NCBI RefSeq assembly: GCF_000143415.4
Contig: NW_003314409.1
Location: 186,001-250,000 of the forward strand
Length of the DNA: 64,000 nucleotides
Direction of reading: 5' to 3'
Source of the DNA: Selaginella moellendorffii
Lineage: Eukaryota > Streptophyta > Lycopodiopsida > Selaginellales > Selaginellaceae
Shown here: one piece after another, positions 19,671-31,193 of the stretch
How positions within the stretch are numbered: position 1 is the first letter of the stretch
How the letters are laid out: every line of letters starts with the position of its first letter
Translations under genes and position numbers: made by a program
The notes under the pieces: generated by a model
Told to the model about the DNA's origin: nothing
The model's input: only the letters and a program-made list of their open reading frames with translations
The model's database searches: none

Positions 19671-21908
19671 ATGGACAGAGTCCAGTGCCTAGAACTCATC
19701 CAATCTTGCAAGAGCTTGGCTTTGGCTGAGGATCTGCATGCCAGTAACAGTGCCAAAACTGATGATGTTTTCCTGTGCAACAAGCTCATCGCAATGTACA
19801 CGAGGTGTGGAAGCTCATTGCACGCCAAACGAGTTTTTGATACCATGGTTTCCAGGGATGTCTACTCTTGGGATTTCATGATGAATGCTTACTCGAAGTA
19901 TGGCAGCCTTGAGAATGCAAAGGGATTCTTTGATTCGATGCCCCAGAGAACTACTGTTTCTTGGGTTGCAATGTTAAGCTCATATGCCCGTGCTGGGCAT
20001 CTAGAGGAAGCCGAAAATACCTTTGCAAGGATGCCAGATGCAAATACAGTGGCTTGCAACTGCATGATTGACGCGTACGTTCATCATGGATTTCTTGAAA
20101 AGGCTAAAATTTTGTTCGATAGAATGCCAAGGCAAACATTAGTTGCTTGGAACACTATGCTTGTTGCATATGCCCACAGAGGGCACCTTGTTCTTGCCAA
20201 GAGAATGTTTTACACGATGCCACTACGAGATCTAATCTCTTGGACGGCCATGTTCAACGCATATGTGCAGAACGGGATTGTTGAAATTGCGAAAAATTTT
20301 GTTGATCTCATGCCGGAATGGGATCTCGTATCGTGGACAGCAGTGCTCACTGCGTATGTGAAGAGAGGAAACATTTCTGAAGCCAAGCAAACTTTTGATC
20401 AGATGCCGTTTAGAAACTTGGTGTCATGGACGTGCTTGCTGGACGCATTTTTACAGGTCAAAGACTTACAAGCTGTTAAAGAAACGTTCAGAGCAATGCC
20501 GGAGCACGATCTTGTAGCTTGGAATGCAATGCTCTCTGCATGTGCCCATCTTGGAGATCTGCAAAACGCGGAGATAATCTTTGAAGCTATGCCCGAACGA
20601 ACAATGGCTTCTTGGAATGCAATGCTTTCAGCGTATGTGCATGACGATAAGTTAGAAGAAGCAAGAGTGATTTTTGATAGTGAGCCGAAACACGATCTGG
20701 TTTCATGGACAAGTATACTGTGTGCTTATGCCCAAAACGGGCATCTGGATGAAGCAAAGAATATCTTTGAAATGATGCCACAAAAGACAATAGAGGCGGC
20801 AAATGCAATGCTCTCAGCTCTTGCACAAAATAAGTACCTGTCGGAATTTAGAGAACTTTTTGTAAAGATGCCACAGCATAGTACAATGTCGTGGAATGCT
20901 CTTTTGTCAGCAAATGCACTAAACGGGCACTTGGAGGAAACAAGAATGGTTTTCGACATGATGCCTGGAAAGGACCGGATTTCCTGGAATACAATACTCT
21001 CAATAGAGGCCCAGAAAGGGATGATAAGTAGAGCCAAGGAAATCTTCCAGTATGAAATGCCAGAGTGGGATGTTGTGTCTAGCACTGTAATGATCTCTAC
21101 TTTCTCCAAAAGCGGCAAGTTTGGAGAGGCCAAGCAGCTTTTCGACACAATGCCATTTCAAGATTCAGTCTCTTCAACAGCCATGGTTCTCAACTTTGGC
21201 CAAAATGGACAAGTAGAAGATGCTAAGAGCTTGTTTGAAAGAATCTCTCCGAAAGACAGAGATGTTGTGTGCTGGAATGTGATGTTTGCAACTTATGCCC
21301 AAAATGGACATCTTCTGGATGCAAGGGAAGTGTTCAACGACATGCCACGGAAGGACACAGCCTCCTGGACTGCAATGTTGTCTCTCTATGCTCAAACCGG
21401 CCACCCCTTGCATTGTAGAAAGCTCTTGCTTGAGATGCCCGAGAGGTGCTTGGTCGCTTGGAGCTCGTTGCTAGCCAGCTGTGTTTGTAGTGGTAACTTT
21501 AGTGAAGCATTGGATGCATTTTACAATTTGAGAGACGATTGCTTTCTTCCGGATGAGATTTGCTTCATGTCTGCCCTAGCGGCATGCAGCCAAGTAGGCA
21601 AGGTTTATCTTGGTAGATGCTTGTTTGTGTCTATGAGGGTTGACTATGGGCTGCAAGCATTGAAGCAGCACTACAGTTGCATGATTGATCTCTTGAGCCG
21701 TGCAGGGCATTTGCGTGAGGCTGGCGAGTTGACATCATGCATGCCATTTGTTCCAGAAGTTTTGGAGTGGTGTTGTTTGCTTAATGGGTGTAAAATCTAC
21801 GGCAACCTTGAGTTGGGAGCCTTTGCTGCTAAGCATGTCACAGAGCTGGACCCAAAGCTCAACATGGCATATATTCTCACGGCCAATGCTTTTTCAGTCC
21901 TAGTTTGA
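19671..21908 (+). CDS. PPR protein, intronless, 745 aa
   Basis: The first in-frame ATG after the upstream stop at 19605-19607 is at 19671. The product opens with LELIQSCKSLALAEDLHAS and LCNKLIAMYTRCGSSLHAKRVF, then has about 17 repeats of roughly 31 residues (SW-AML-AYA-GHLEEA-F-MP), an L-type segment (LRDDCFLPDEICFMSALAAC) and an E-like region (QHYSCMIDLLSRAGHLREAGE, EWCCLLNGCKIYGNLELG) that stops soon after TELDPKLNMAYILTANAF. It thus lacks the end of the E domain and any DYW domain. Predicted organellar RNA-binding protein; target unknown. Codon use is more AT-rich than that of the PPR pair at the left edge. No frameshift is seen. Confidence 0.92.
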   Translation: MDRVQCLELIQSCKSLALAEDLHASNSAKTDDVFLCNKLIAMYTRCGSSLHAKRVFDTMVSRDVYSWDFMMNAYSKYGSLENAKGFFDSMPQRTTVSWVAMLSSYARAGHLEEAENTFARMPDANTVACNCMIDAYVHHGFLEKAKILFDRMPRQTLVAWNTMLVAYAHRGHLVLAKRMFYTMPLRDLISWTAMFNAYVQNGIVEIAKNFVDLMPEWDLVSWTAVLTAYVKRGNISEAKQTFDQMPFRNLVSWTCLLDAFLQVKDLQAVKETFRAMPEHDLVAWNAMLSACAHLGDLQNAEIIFEAMPERTMASWNAMLSAYVHDDKLEEARVIFDSEPKHDLVSWTSILCAYAQNGHLDEAKNIFEMMPQKTIEAANAMLSALAQNKYLSEFRELFVKMPQHSTMSWNALLSANALNGHLEETRMVFDMMPGKDRISWNTILSIEAQKGMISRAKEIFQYEMPEWDVVSSTVMISTFSKSGKFGEAKQLFDTMPFQDSVSSTAMVLNFGQNGQVEDAKSLFERISPKDRDVVCWNVMFATYAQNGHLLDAREVFNDMPRKDTASWTAMLSLYAQTGHPLHCRKLLLEMPERCLVAWSSLLASCVCSGNFSEALDAFYNLRDDCFLPDEICFMSALAACSQVGKVYLGRCLFVSMRVDYGLQALKQHYSCMIDLLSRAGHLREAGELTSCMPFVPEVLEWCCLLNGCKIYGNLELGAFAAKHVTELDPKLNMAYILTANAFSVLV

Positions 21909-22544
21909 TATTATGGCATGATCTGGATCTAAATGGGTGTTCACGTGGAGATTGACCAGACGGTGGTAAAGCAATATCCACGTCTGAGAGCAAGAGACTG
22001 TCTTCCAACTCCCTTAACTTTGAACATTGGTGACATGGCGTGACTGTCGCTGGTCCTGGCTCCATATGCCAGGACATCGTGATCTTTCGCTACGACGAAC
22101 TACCCAGAGTGCTTGAAGTTACGTTTTTGTTTGCTTCCAGATCACAATCGTACAAGAAGCGTGGGGCTGACGGACTTATCCAGGACTGGCGCTGGCCACT
22201 GCCGAATTTGCCTCCATGAGCTGCTTGCACGGATTTTTTATAGTTGGACAGATCGAGTGCGCTCTTGTCGAGCCCCCTTATTTCAGCTCACAATCGGTTT
22301 GCAAAGCTTTTTTCAAAGCAGTGTCGCTACTCTGGTTCAACATGATCTGAGATATTTACTCACTAACAGTGTAAGAAAGTAATGCTCGTTTCCTTTCTCC
22401 GTTTTCTTCTGAATTTTAGACAGATCTCACGCTTAAGTTTTCTATGTGCTGGTGGTGCTGAATGTATACCACAGGTGCTTTTATTTGGTGAGGTGCTCAA
22501 GAGCATGGAATGAATAAGACAGTCCCCTTGCACATGGGACTTAG
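21909..22544. other. Intergenic, no gene seen
   Basis: 3' flank of the PPR gene and of the convergent lectin-like gene. Short open frames here show no family signature, no repeats and no RNA gene. Confidence 0.5.
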
Positions 22545-23492
22545 TTAGTTGAAAGGACCACCCCACACATCGTCTGTGTCCCATAGTCCAATATAACCTT
22601 CTTCTACAGATAATCCGGTTGTTATTATGCAATCAGATTGATCTTTGCAGAGGCGCTTTCCTATATCGATTAAAATCAAGTCACCAATCTTTATGGCTGC
22701 ATGAGGATTTATAGTCAACGGGCATGGAGGATCTGTATCAATGGGACTTACATAGGGCATTTCTTTCGTAACTAAGTCATTCAGAATAAATTTGCAATTG
22801 TCTTGTAAATGGGCTTTATAACGTCCGCTCTTAGATTGAAAGGTATATGGTTCGAGAACAAAGGAACCCAAAGATTCAAAGCCACTAATCATACTCATCT
22901 CAAAAGGCCAGCAGTCTTCTAACTCTGAATACCAATCATGAATTACAAAAGTGCTCTTATTAAGACTTCGAGGTTGGATTGAAAAAGTATAAAGAGGAAG
23001 GGCTGCTGAAATATTCCAGTGGTTACTATTAGCATTCAATTCATCATGATCTTTCTTGATAGGCCATGAAATATAATCAATTCCCAAGAGTTTTGAAATA
23101 ACTAACAATGTTCCATAGCCATTTACTCGAGACTCCAGAAAGATAGTTTTGAAGATTTTCATATACTCATCTTTCATGAAATTGGAAGGCAAGGCCATAG
23201 ATGGGTCTGGAGATACTGAACAAGTGACAGAGATCATTGAGGGGGCAATACTAAAGAACCAAAGCCTTATAGAAACTTTATATTTATTAGAAACTGTAGG
23301 ATTGTATGTAAAGCTACGCCCTGTAGAATAGAATGAATTCCTTTTAAGGGACCTGATGACATAAGAAATAGCACTTGTAATCTTTCTTGTTTCTGGTATG
23401 GAGAATCGCCCTGGATGTCTAGCATACCTTATTGTCATGCTAGAAACATGTATGAACATAGTAATAGTTAGGACATATACTAAACTCTTCAT
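22545..23492 (-). CDS. Secreted lectin-like protein of unknown function
   Basis: A single frame. I start it at the Met at 23492 (315 aa) rather than 23567, because a TATA box at 23529-23536 would place transcription start downstream of the first Met and because this Met is followed directly by a signal-peptide-like stretch (MKSLVYVLTITMFIHVSS). The C-terminal third (from LGSFVLEPYTFQSKSGRY) resembles one blade of a bulb-type (GNA) mannose-binding lectin, FQS-GRY-QDNC-FIL. The sugar-binding consensus QxDxNxVxY is degraded here (Gln230-Asp-Asn-Cys-Lys-Phe-Ile-Leu-Asn238). The N-terminal two thirds match nothing I know. A broken paralogue lies at 48405-49330. The lectin fold is an inference; the function is unknown. 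Confidence 0.6.
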   Translation of the reverse strand: MKSLVYVLTITMFIHVSSMTIRYARHPGRFSIPETRKITSAISYVIRSLKRNSFYSTGRSFTYNPTVSNKYKVSIRLWFFSIAPSMISVTCSVSPDPSMALPSNFMKDEYMKIFKTIFLESRVNGYGTLLVISKLLGIDYISWPIKKDHDELNANSNHWNISAALPLYTFSIQPRSLNKSTFVIHDWYSELEDCWPFEMSMISGFESLGSFVLEPYTFQSKSGRYKAHLQDNCKFILNDLVTKEMPYVSPIDTDPPCPLTINPHAAIKIGDLILIDIGKRLCKDQSDCIITTGLSVEEGYIGLWDTDDVWGGPFN

Positions 23493-23528
23493 AATCAAGA
23501 TTAAATAAATTTTACTTCTAGCGCTCTC

Positions 23529-23536
23529 TTTATATA
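23529..23536 (-). promoter_or_regulatory. TATA box of the lectin-like gene
   Basis: TATATAAA on the minus strand, about 37 bp before the ATG at 23492, implying a very short 5' leader and favouring that Met over the one at 23567. Confidence 0.6.
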
Positions 23537-23939
23537 CAGCCATAATTCTTATTATACCCTTCCACATGGTAGAAATATAATGTTTTTATAATGGGCTGTA
23601 AATTTGAAGCATGTGTACTCATTCATGTAGGGAATAATTTAAGTTTAAAATAATTTATGCCAAATGGTCCATCATGGGTCCATCATGCAAGTGTAATGCC
23701 AGCACACCAGTTCTACAGCCTCATATTAGTATAGCCATACCCTTGGCATTATCCATTTGGAATCATGACCAAAGGTGAGCCACTCTTCTTGGATTCGAAT
23801 TGAAGTTACATTTCTGTAGTCTAACAAACTAGCCTAATGTAGCCTCTAACACGAGCTATGGCCCTTGAAACATCCTATACATCTAAATAATAGTGTTATG
23901 ACTGTATTGATCATGGTGAAGCCATTAGCACTTGGCTTT

Positions 23940-24115
23940 GTTAATTGGGGTTTAATTATTTAGCCTCTAAAAAACTATAGAGCCTAATTTTGATGTGCTC
24001 GAAACTAGAAAAGAGGAAATTGGGGGGGGGGGGGGTGTTTAATTATTTAGCCCTTAAAAAACCATGTTCGAAACCGGAAAAGAGCAAATCAAAGGGTTTA
24101 GGGGGGGGGGACAAA
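23940..24115. repeat. Imperfect direct repeat with G runs
   Basis: Two copies of a block starting TTTAATTATTTAGCC and ending in a run of G (14 Gs near 24022, 10 Gs near 24102). The downstream open frame 23990-24271 passes through the G runs and shows no known domain. Confidence 0.6.
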
Positions 24116-24519
24116 GTTGAACTAGAATTGGAGACTGTGTCCATTATGGTTTATGTGGTTGAAGTCCTTGAGAAGGAGTTCAAGGGACTTGGAGAAGTAC
24201 ATGTTCTGTCATTCTTGGACAAGTGCTGCAAAGGTATAGTGGTGGTTTTCATGTCCATTTGTCTTTGTTAGCCTCGCTTTCGTGTCTAAAGAAGGGCCAG
24301 AGAGTTAATTCCTTAGTGATCTTTCCTCATCATTTTATGTTTTGACGTCTTAATTGAGGATATGCCATGCTTTCACGAGTGTTTATCATTCACAGTTAAA
24401 CGGTTTGGTGGAATGGCTCATTTGGACATTCAAAGGAATGATTTTGAAGTATATGAACTTTCAGCATTTAGATTGGGATGGTTATTTGTTGTCTTTTTCT
24501 CCAACCTTTATCAACATGT

Positions 24520-25260
24520 TAAGTTAGGACTTCAATACAATAATCAAGTGCGACAAAACTTTTGAGATTGTTGCCCAAGCCGAGGGATTCTTGTTATTGA
24601 ATATCCTGGCACAATAGGCCTTCCAAATCTTTGCAAGAGTATATCCCTCGAGGACATTAACAAGCTCCTGGTGAAAATATGTAATTTGTGTACATATTTG
24701 ATTAAATTGAACGAACTGGGGGTTTTTGTTATGTCTCAATTTCTAGGCATTTGAGCGTTTGGTCTTCCCTTATAGGAAGCAGCCCCATAGCACTGATTCA
24801 TAGGTTATGGGTGTGCCACTTTAAAAGGTCTATTTGAGAATTGCCATGGAGCCCTCCCAAACTTCTTGTATAGTTAAGCATTCCCATAGGATGTGGCACT
24901 ATATCTCTTTTGCTACACAGAAACTACACATTGTGTTCAAGAGGCGTATTGCCGCAAATGAGGGGAAGCACTCTTACTAGGCAAGCCACATAGAGTATTG
25001 AGTTTTTGTGGACTAGTGGCTTTTCCAAATTTTGTTCACGTGCTATGGATGGTTTTGGGATGGGATTTATTATGCTCTTATTTTCTTGATAAATGTGATT
25101 TGTATTAAGGGGTGAGTGACTCTTCGGCCAAATTTGGTCTCATACTGAAAGAATTATTTACATATGTCCTTCCATTCCCATTCCACCAAATCCCATTTTA
25201 ATTCTTCCATTATTTGGTGGTGGAACCAATAGAGTTTAACACGTGGTTTTGTGGAAGACT
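24520..25260 (-). pseudogene. LINE (non-LTR retrotransposon) 3' relic
   Basis: Minus-strand reading gives a decayed C-terminal zinc-binding domain of a plant L1-type reverse transcriptase: MCSFCVAKEI, a stop, CHILWECLTIQEVW (C-x2-C ... H-x4-C), preceded by CFPSFAAIRLLNT and followed by a frame containing LAKIWKAYCARIFNNK. Several stops. Borders are approximate. Confidence 0.55.
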
Positions 25261-26076
25261 ATGTTTAGTGTTGGCTTTAGATTGATCTTGTAAAATTTAG
25301 AGGGATCGATTTTTGGATTTAATTAGGGCTAGCAGTAGATGAAGGTAATTCAATGTTACATGTATAGGGTCTCTTCTCCAATACTTACTTTTAAGCTTTT
25401 TTAAATTAAGGATGTTTGCAATATTTCTCTAGTCCCTATGACAAGATTAAAACTCTTTCAAAGATGAGCTAGTGCACTTGTCTCATGTGGGAGGCAAGAT
25501 AGCATGCTCCAGCCTTAAGTTGGAGGAAGTTCACACCTTATATGGAGTTATGAGTTGGAATTCAATCGTGATTGGACATTATTTTAGCACTGGAAGCATG
25601 TTAGTGGTAGTGTGCCCCATGACAAGTCTCGTATGTCACAAGCATAGCAGTTACCTTCAAGTCTTGCATTGGAGTCATCTAGGAGGTAAATAGCCCAAGA
25701 GCAATGTTGTGTGTTCGTGCTTATAATTTTGCTGATTTTTCATTGTGAGAGTGCACTTTTGATGTTGTTTTAGTCCCTATAGGACATGGGGTAATGTACA
25801 TATATGTTCATTGATTCAAGCACTCAAGGTTAGAGAGGAGGTTGCATAGTTAATAGTTAGGTTCGTACTTTGAATTGAGTTGGGCATCTATAAGTTTAAA
25901 TTGTTTACTATATTCTTTCTATAAGTGTTTAGAACTTGTGTCCATGAAATAGGATTGTATGTATGTTAAATGGAGTAGTAGTGTTGGCCAAAATATTCTG
26001 TATAAACACCTATAGTCGAATAAAACTACAAGGCTTAATCATCAAGTAGGAAATTTCATTTTACAATAGTGCATTT
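25261..26076. other. AT-rich sequence, no gene seen
   Basis: No domain, tRNA or clear repeat recognised. Probably degraded repeats flanking the left LTR of element A. Confidence 0.4.
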
Positions 26077-27065
26077 TGTTGCGAATGTGACTTTGGGTAT
26101 CGAAAGTTACCTGTTAGTTAGTCCTTACGGACACTCTTACTTTACTACCACGATGGCAGGAGGTCGGTATTGCTGGACCCTTTATTAGTCCCTCTTGTGC
26201 TAGTGGAGTTAATTGGGCATTTCGAGTGTACTTAGACCGGACGAGCATAAGGACGGAATTTCTACGTGTTATTACTTAGCCTAGTAAGGAGTTCCCGTCT
26301 CGTTATGTCTTGCACTTGCTAGTGACAAGAACCCTTGCGTGTTGAGATTAGTCCCTCAATATCACTGGATGATAGCTTACTGTGTCTACCAAACACTCTC
26401 GCTATCATGCCCTTTGTGTTAGTCTTGTTTCGGTCCCAAATGCTATTTATGGAAAGTGTCTAGATTTGCTCATTTGGCATATCTACGGAATGTAGAGATT
26501 GATTTGAACACAATGGTGTTCGTCCCATGTCCAAATTCACAATTTAGCGCCATTCCATATTTAGTAAGGCATAGCCGACCAACCTGAGGCATAGTCTAGC
26601 TCCTGCTTGCATGCCTGTCCTTGTTCTGCGTCCGGCTTGGGTCTAAGCCTAAGATCCATTCCATGTTAGCTGGTGGAGTACCCATGTCCTTGTGTTAAGC
26701 CACCGATATGCCGAAATAACGCCAGACTCCATTTGGCTCCATTTTGCGTGCTGGTCCTGGCATTGGGATGCTGGTTGCTCTAGGATTGTTCCAAGTCGCT
26801 CCAGGCTTCTGTCCCTTTGCTCCTTGGGTTGTATGCTCGGGAGTTGCTCTGTGGTCCGATTTCGTCACTCCTTGGCTCCATGCTTGGGAGTTTGGCACCG
26901 TTCCTTCGTTCAGTGGCCCAAGGCCCTGAACCTTGGGTTCCACACCACATTCCTTTGGACACATGGCATCTGTCACGTGGCACAAAGAGGGTTTAGGTTC
27001 CGCTTCGTGGTGTTATCCTATGGTAAATCACCATAGGATAAAGGGTCAAAACCATGTGCACTACA
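26077..27065 (+). repeat. Left LTR of element A
   Basis: Starts TGTTGCGAATGTGAC and ends ACCATGTGCACTACA, 989 bp. Its last 370 bp match 38848-39212 closely. Its first 500 bp match in reverse at 30070-30586 and 54960-55483. Relative to the 54573 copy it lacks an internal block of about 130 bp after TTTAGTAAG near 26565. Confidence 0.85.
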
Positions 27066-30045
27066 TTTGGTATCAGAGGATGAGTCTTGATGAGTACTAT
27101 CCAATGAGATTGGGCAACTAGTCTCGTTGCATACGCAGAGATGAAAACGATGATCCAAGTGGGTACACGTTTGGGTGCAAAGACTTCGCAATTGTTCCTT
27201 GGGTATGGATTTGGTAACCTTGTTGTACCTTATGATGTGAGCTTGCTCTTGGGCTCATAAGATGGATTGAGTTGTTCCAGTTGCACAAGTTTCATGAGTG
27301 AGGCATATTAGCAACTCAAGGCTACACTTTAAGTTGGTAGGATTAATGTTAACCTATCAGTGGTTCCATGGGTTGTTCCATGTACCGTGGGTGAAAAGCA
27401 AATCTCCCTGGGTTTGTTATGAGTGGCAAATAGGCTGGTCTGTAGCTGTTTAGCATGGCACTAGTGGATCCTTCTTAGGCGTGATTATAAAAGGATCAAT
27501 AAAGACTGTAGGGATTAGTCTATTGATTCAAGTAGTCATTGCCGTGCTCTCTCATAAACTTTTCTTGGATCAAACTGAAGGCAGTGTGAAAGAAAGCTTG
27601 AGGTTTGGTCAAAGATGAGACCGAAAAGAGAGTTGTCAGGGACGAAGGATCAAACATGTAAATTATTTTTTCCTCTTTGAGAGATGATTTGCAATGAAGT
27701 GTTAACTCATTACTTGTGTTATCAAGGGTCCCTATCTTGATATATGTTGGAGATGATGGTCTTACAATGGTGAGTTGTGGGATGGATAGCAGTGAAGTGC
27801 TGAACCATTTTGTTTAAGCTTGCTATTGGAAGACTTAAGTTATAATGCTCAATTCTTTTCTGGGGAACCTTGCTAATGCTCTTTGAATAGCTTGGTGTTG
27901 GATTAGTGTTGAGTTTTGTCGGAGAGAGAGTGGTATGAGTTTGTTCGTGTTGTGAAAAAAAGTTAGTGATGATCGGTGTTGTAAATCTCCATCAGTGGAG
28001 TGTGGCATTTATGTTGCATTTTGTTGAATCGAGTTGACACTTGATACTCATATAAACCTTTGTAGTAGTGACATGGGCATTACTTATAGTGTCACTTGAT
28101 TGATGATCAAGTCATTGTGATACTTATATCATATTCATGTGATAATGAGCAATGTGTTTACAAAGTTATTTGGTTAAACAATAATCAACCCCAAAGTGGT
28201 TGATGGTGAAGCTAGTCTACTTGCACGTAGTAGCATTGTAAGTAGCTTTGACTGGATTCTCAATAATGGTCCATTATGCTAAGCTTAAGTTGATACGTTG
28301 TTTCTTTGAGAGTTTGCCGTGAGGTGTTGGAAAAGGGTTGTAGCATTCATTTGCTATATCTCATCAGTTAATTTGTTAGCACTTGGAGTAGATTGTTGGA
28401 TGGAGAAGGTGTGTAGTTAAGGCATTGACATCACTAGCACTCATGTTAGTGGAAGTGACATTGTTGTTTGAGTGATGAGGAATTTTTCTTAAAACTTGAT
28501 TTTCCATGTCATTTTTCTTGTTAAGTGTTTTGGCTTCATATTGGATTTTGAAGGTGGTTGAAGAAAGTGTTAGTGTAATATGGATATTCAAAAATGTGGT
28601 CTTTATGGTCAAGCCTTAGATGTTCACTTTGCATTTTGCGGATGTCAATGTTAAATGTCGATTATATGGGCAAAAAGATGTTCAAGGCTTAAGCATACTA
28701 TGGGTCATGAGAATTTGTGTTGAGGTGAACCTATGTGAAGTTGTTAGTAAGAGGAAGTTGGTTAAGTCTTGAAAGTTTGCATTCCTGGACTAAGAGTTAT
28801 TCTTTCTCTAGGATGGCAATTTTTTCACAAATTTTCTTAGACTTATCCAATGGCTGATCTATTGATCACTTTGTTCAAAAACCATTCTGTTTTCGTAAGC
28901 CAATATATACTAGTGAAAAGGTTGGAGTTGACTTCGGTTACCTTAAACCTTAATATGTAGTTTGTATGATATGGCCCGAAAGGGATGTTAACTTTTGGGG
29001 CTAAGGCAATTGCATTGGATAGAGTCTAGAGTTAGTGTAGAAAAGTAGCTATTGCGCTTTTCTAAGAAAGGTGATTCTTATGCCTTTCTTCTGTAGCATT
29101 ATGCTTGGTGGTAGGTTGTATTTTGCATTTCGTTAAACTTTATGAGAGTAGTGAGCTCTCACTGATCTTGACTTGGTCTTGGTGGCCTTGCACCTTGGTT
29201 GAGGATGGTGATGTTCAACTTAGTTGTTTGAAGTTAAGATGTTGGTACCCGTACTATAGCTTTGTCTATGAGGAGGTTGTGTACTGATATAAATCCATCT
29301 CATGGTCTTCACTTTAGTTTTGACTGAGTGTTGATCATGCATAGCTAGCCTCTTCAAGGCATGCTCAAAGCTATTGATTAGATGCATTGGTGAGCTTATA
29401 GCGATTGAGTTGGATTCGAGTGGTCATTTAGTTTATGCCTGTCTATGAACCTTTATTTCGTACCTCGGGTATTACATTCATTACCGCATTCATTCTGTTC
29501 TATTAATTATTGTTTGGGTTAGTTCTGATAGATTGGGATATTATTTCTTTTGGGTGATACATTTGCAAACATTGTGCTTGTCAGTCAATGATACTTTGTG
29601 TTCTTTGAGTTAACTTTAGTAAGTTGTTTGGCATACTATCTGCCATCTTCAGTAGTTCAGTTTTATTATTGAGTTTTCTTGATGATACGCTGGCTATTGA
29701 ATTTTGTAGGATGGTGAATCCTATGTTTTCCAATGGTGATGATCTTGGTGGTTCCTATACTATCATATTAGTTTATCGGATGATAACTTACTTGGAATAC
29801 TTTTGTGTTTTCATCTAAGATTTATTCATTGATAATTAAGTCTCTAAGATATCATTGTCTAATGACTTTGATATTGTCCATATATTAATCTTTGAGTTTG
29901 GGCTGGTATTGTGCATGGTGAAATCTTTAGTCATGGGGTAGCTACTGTCGACTGGTCATATCACCTACCTCTCTGTCGATGTTTCTTATTTCGTTAAAAA
30001 GGCATGACCATGTAAACAACTCTAACTACCTATTTACAGTAGAGA
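27066..30045 (+). other. Interior of element A, non-coding
   Basis: About 3 kb with no frame longer than about 80 codons and no gag, protease, RT, RNase H or integrase motif on either strand. Composition is T/G-rich on the plus strand. Consistent with a LARD/TRIM-like non-autonomous element or complete decay. Confidence 0.6.
27068..27078 (+). other. Primer-binding site, initiator tRNA-Met type
   Basis: TGGTATCAGAG directly follows the LTR end and is complementary to the 3' end of initiator tRNA-Met, the usual primer of plant LTR elements. Confidence 0.8.
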
Positions 30046-30953
30046 CTTTAGTATCAAAAGTTAGTCTCTAGGACAAGCTCGAAACTTACTAAATATGGAA
30101 TGGCACTAAATTGCGAATTTGGACACAGGACGAACACCATTGTGTTCAGATCAATCTCTACATTCCGTAGATATGCCAAATGAGCAAATCTGGAGACTTT
30201 CCATAAATAGCATTTGAGACCGAAACGAGACTAACACAAAGGGCATGATAGCGAGGGTGTTTGGTAGACACAGTAAGCTATCATCCAGCGATATTGAGGG
30301 ACTAATCTCAACACGCGAGGGTTCTTGTCACTAGCAAATGCAAGACACAACGAGACGGGAACTCCTTACCGGGCTAAATATGCTTAGCTAATAACACGTA
30401 GGAATTCCGTCCTTATGTTCATTCGGTCTAAGTACACTCAAATTGCCTAGTTAACTCCACTAGCACAAGAGGGACTAATAAAGGGTCCAGCAATACTGAC
30501 CTCTTGCCATCGTGACAGTAAAGTAAGAGTGTCCATAAGGACTAGCCGACAGGTAACTTTTGATACCCGAAGTCACATTCACGACACTCTCCCCCCCTAG
30601 GGAAGATCGACGTCCTCGTCGATGCATACTCGAGTCTAGAATACCGCCAAGGAAACAACTCAAGAAAAAGTTCACAGTATTCACACAATGTGAGAAATGC
30701 ACCAACTTAAATGAGTTAGGAGGCAACCTCTTTGTCTAACACGGATGCGCTACCAGCTCAGACACCTTCCGGCCCTCGCCAACATGGAAATGACCAATGG
30801 AGTCAACCACCTTTGTTGCTCTGGGTGTCACCCAGCTTACAAAAGTGTGATACGCCCTTGCCTGTAGGAACATAAAGAAAGAAGCTAAAGGCCCTAACCC
30901 TCCTGAGCAAAGAAACCAAACCCATCAGTAAGGTTTAGATAGAGATACTAAAG
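30046..30953. other. Microinversion across the interior/3' LTR junction of element A
   Basis: This 908-bp block is reversed relative to its element. It carries the last 350 bp of the interior, the polypurine tract (reversed, 30587-30600) and the first 540 bp of the 3' LTR. Both borders carry the same 10-bp sequence in opposite orientation (CTTTAGTATC at 30046, GATACTAAAG at 30944). The order of blocks in the related element at 54573-56030 shows the uninverted arrangement. Confidence 0.8.
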
Positions 30954-30988
30954 GAGGCTTAAGGTGAAAGCCCAAAGCGTGTGTTCCT

Positions 30989-31011
30989 CGGGGGGGGGGG
31001 GGGGGGGGGGG
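30989..31011 (+). repeat. Run of 23 G
   Basis: Homopolymer of 23 G inside the right LTR of element A, followed by further G-rich sequence to 31035; a potential G-quadruplex on the plus strand. The corresponding place in the LTR at 54573-55483 has a much shorter C run (near 54893). Confidence 0.9.
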
Positions 31012-31193
31012 TTTGGGGTGGGGTTTTGGGGGGTTCCCAATGTATAATAAGGATAATGGGTAAGTCGGGCATGGCCCACCAACCTGAGGGATGGGCTAAC
31101 TCCCCCTTGGGGGCCTGTCTTTTTTCTGGGTTTGGGTTGGGGCTAAACCCAAACTCCACACCATAATAGCTGGTGGAGTACCCATGTCCTTGC

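Noticed and set aside
23990-24271. 93-codon frame through the G runs
   Set aside because: Composition driven by poly-G and low complexity; no homologue recognised.
30070-30590. Terminal inverted repeats of a DNA transposon with 26077-26570
   Set aside because: The inverted pair looked like long TIRs, but LTR ends, polypurine tract and primer site, and the block order of the related element, show an LTR with a secondary inversion.
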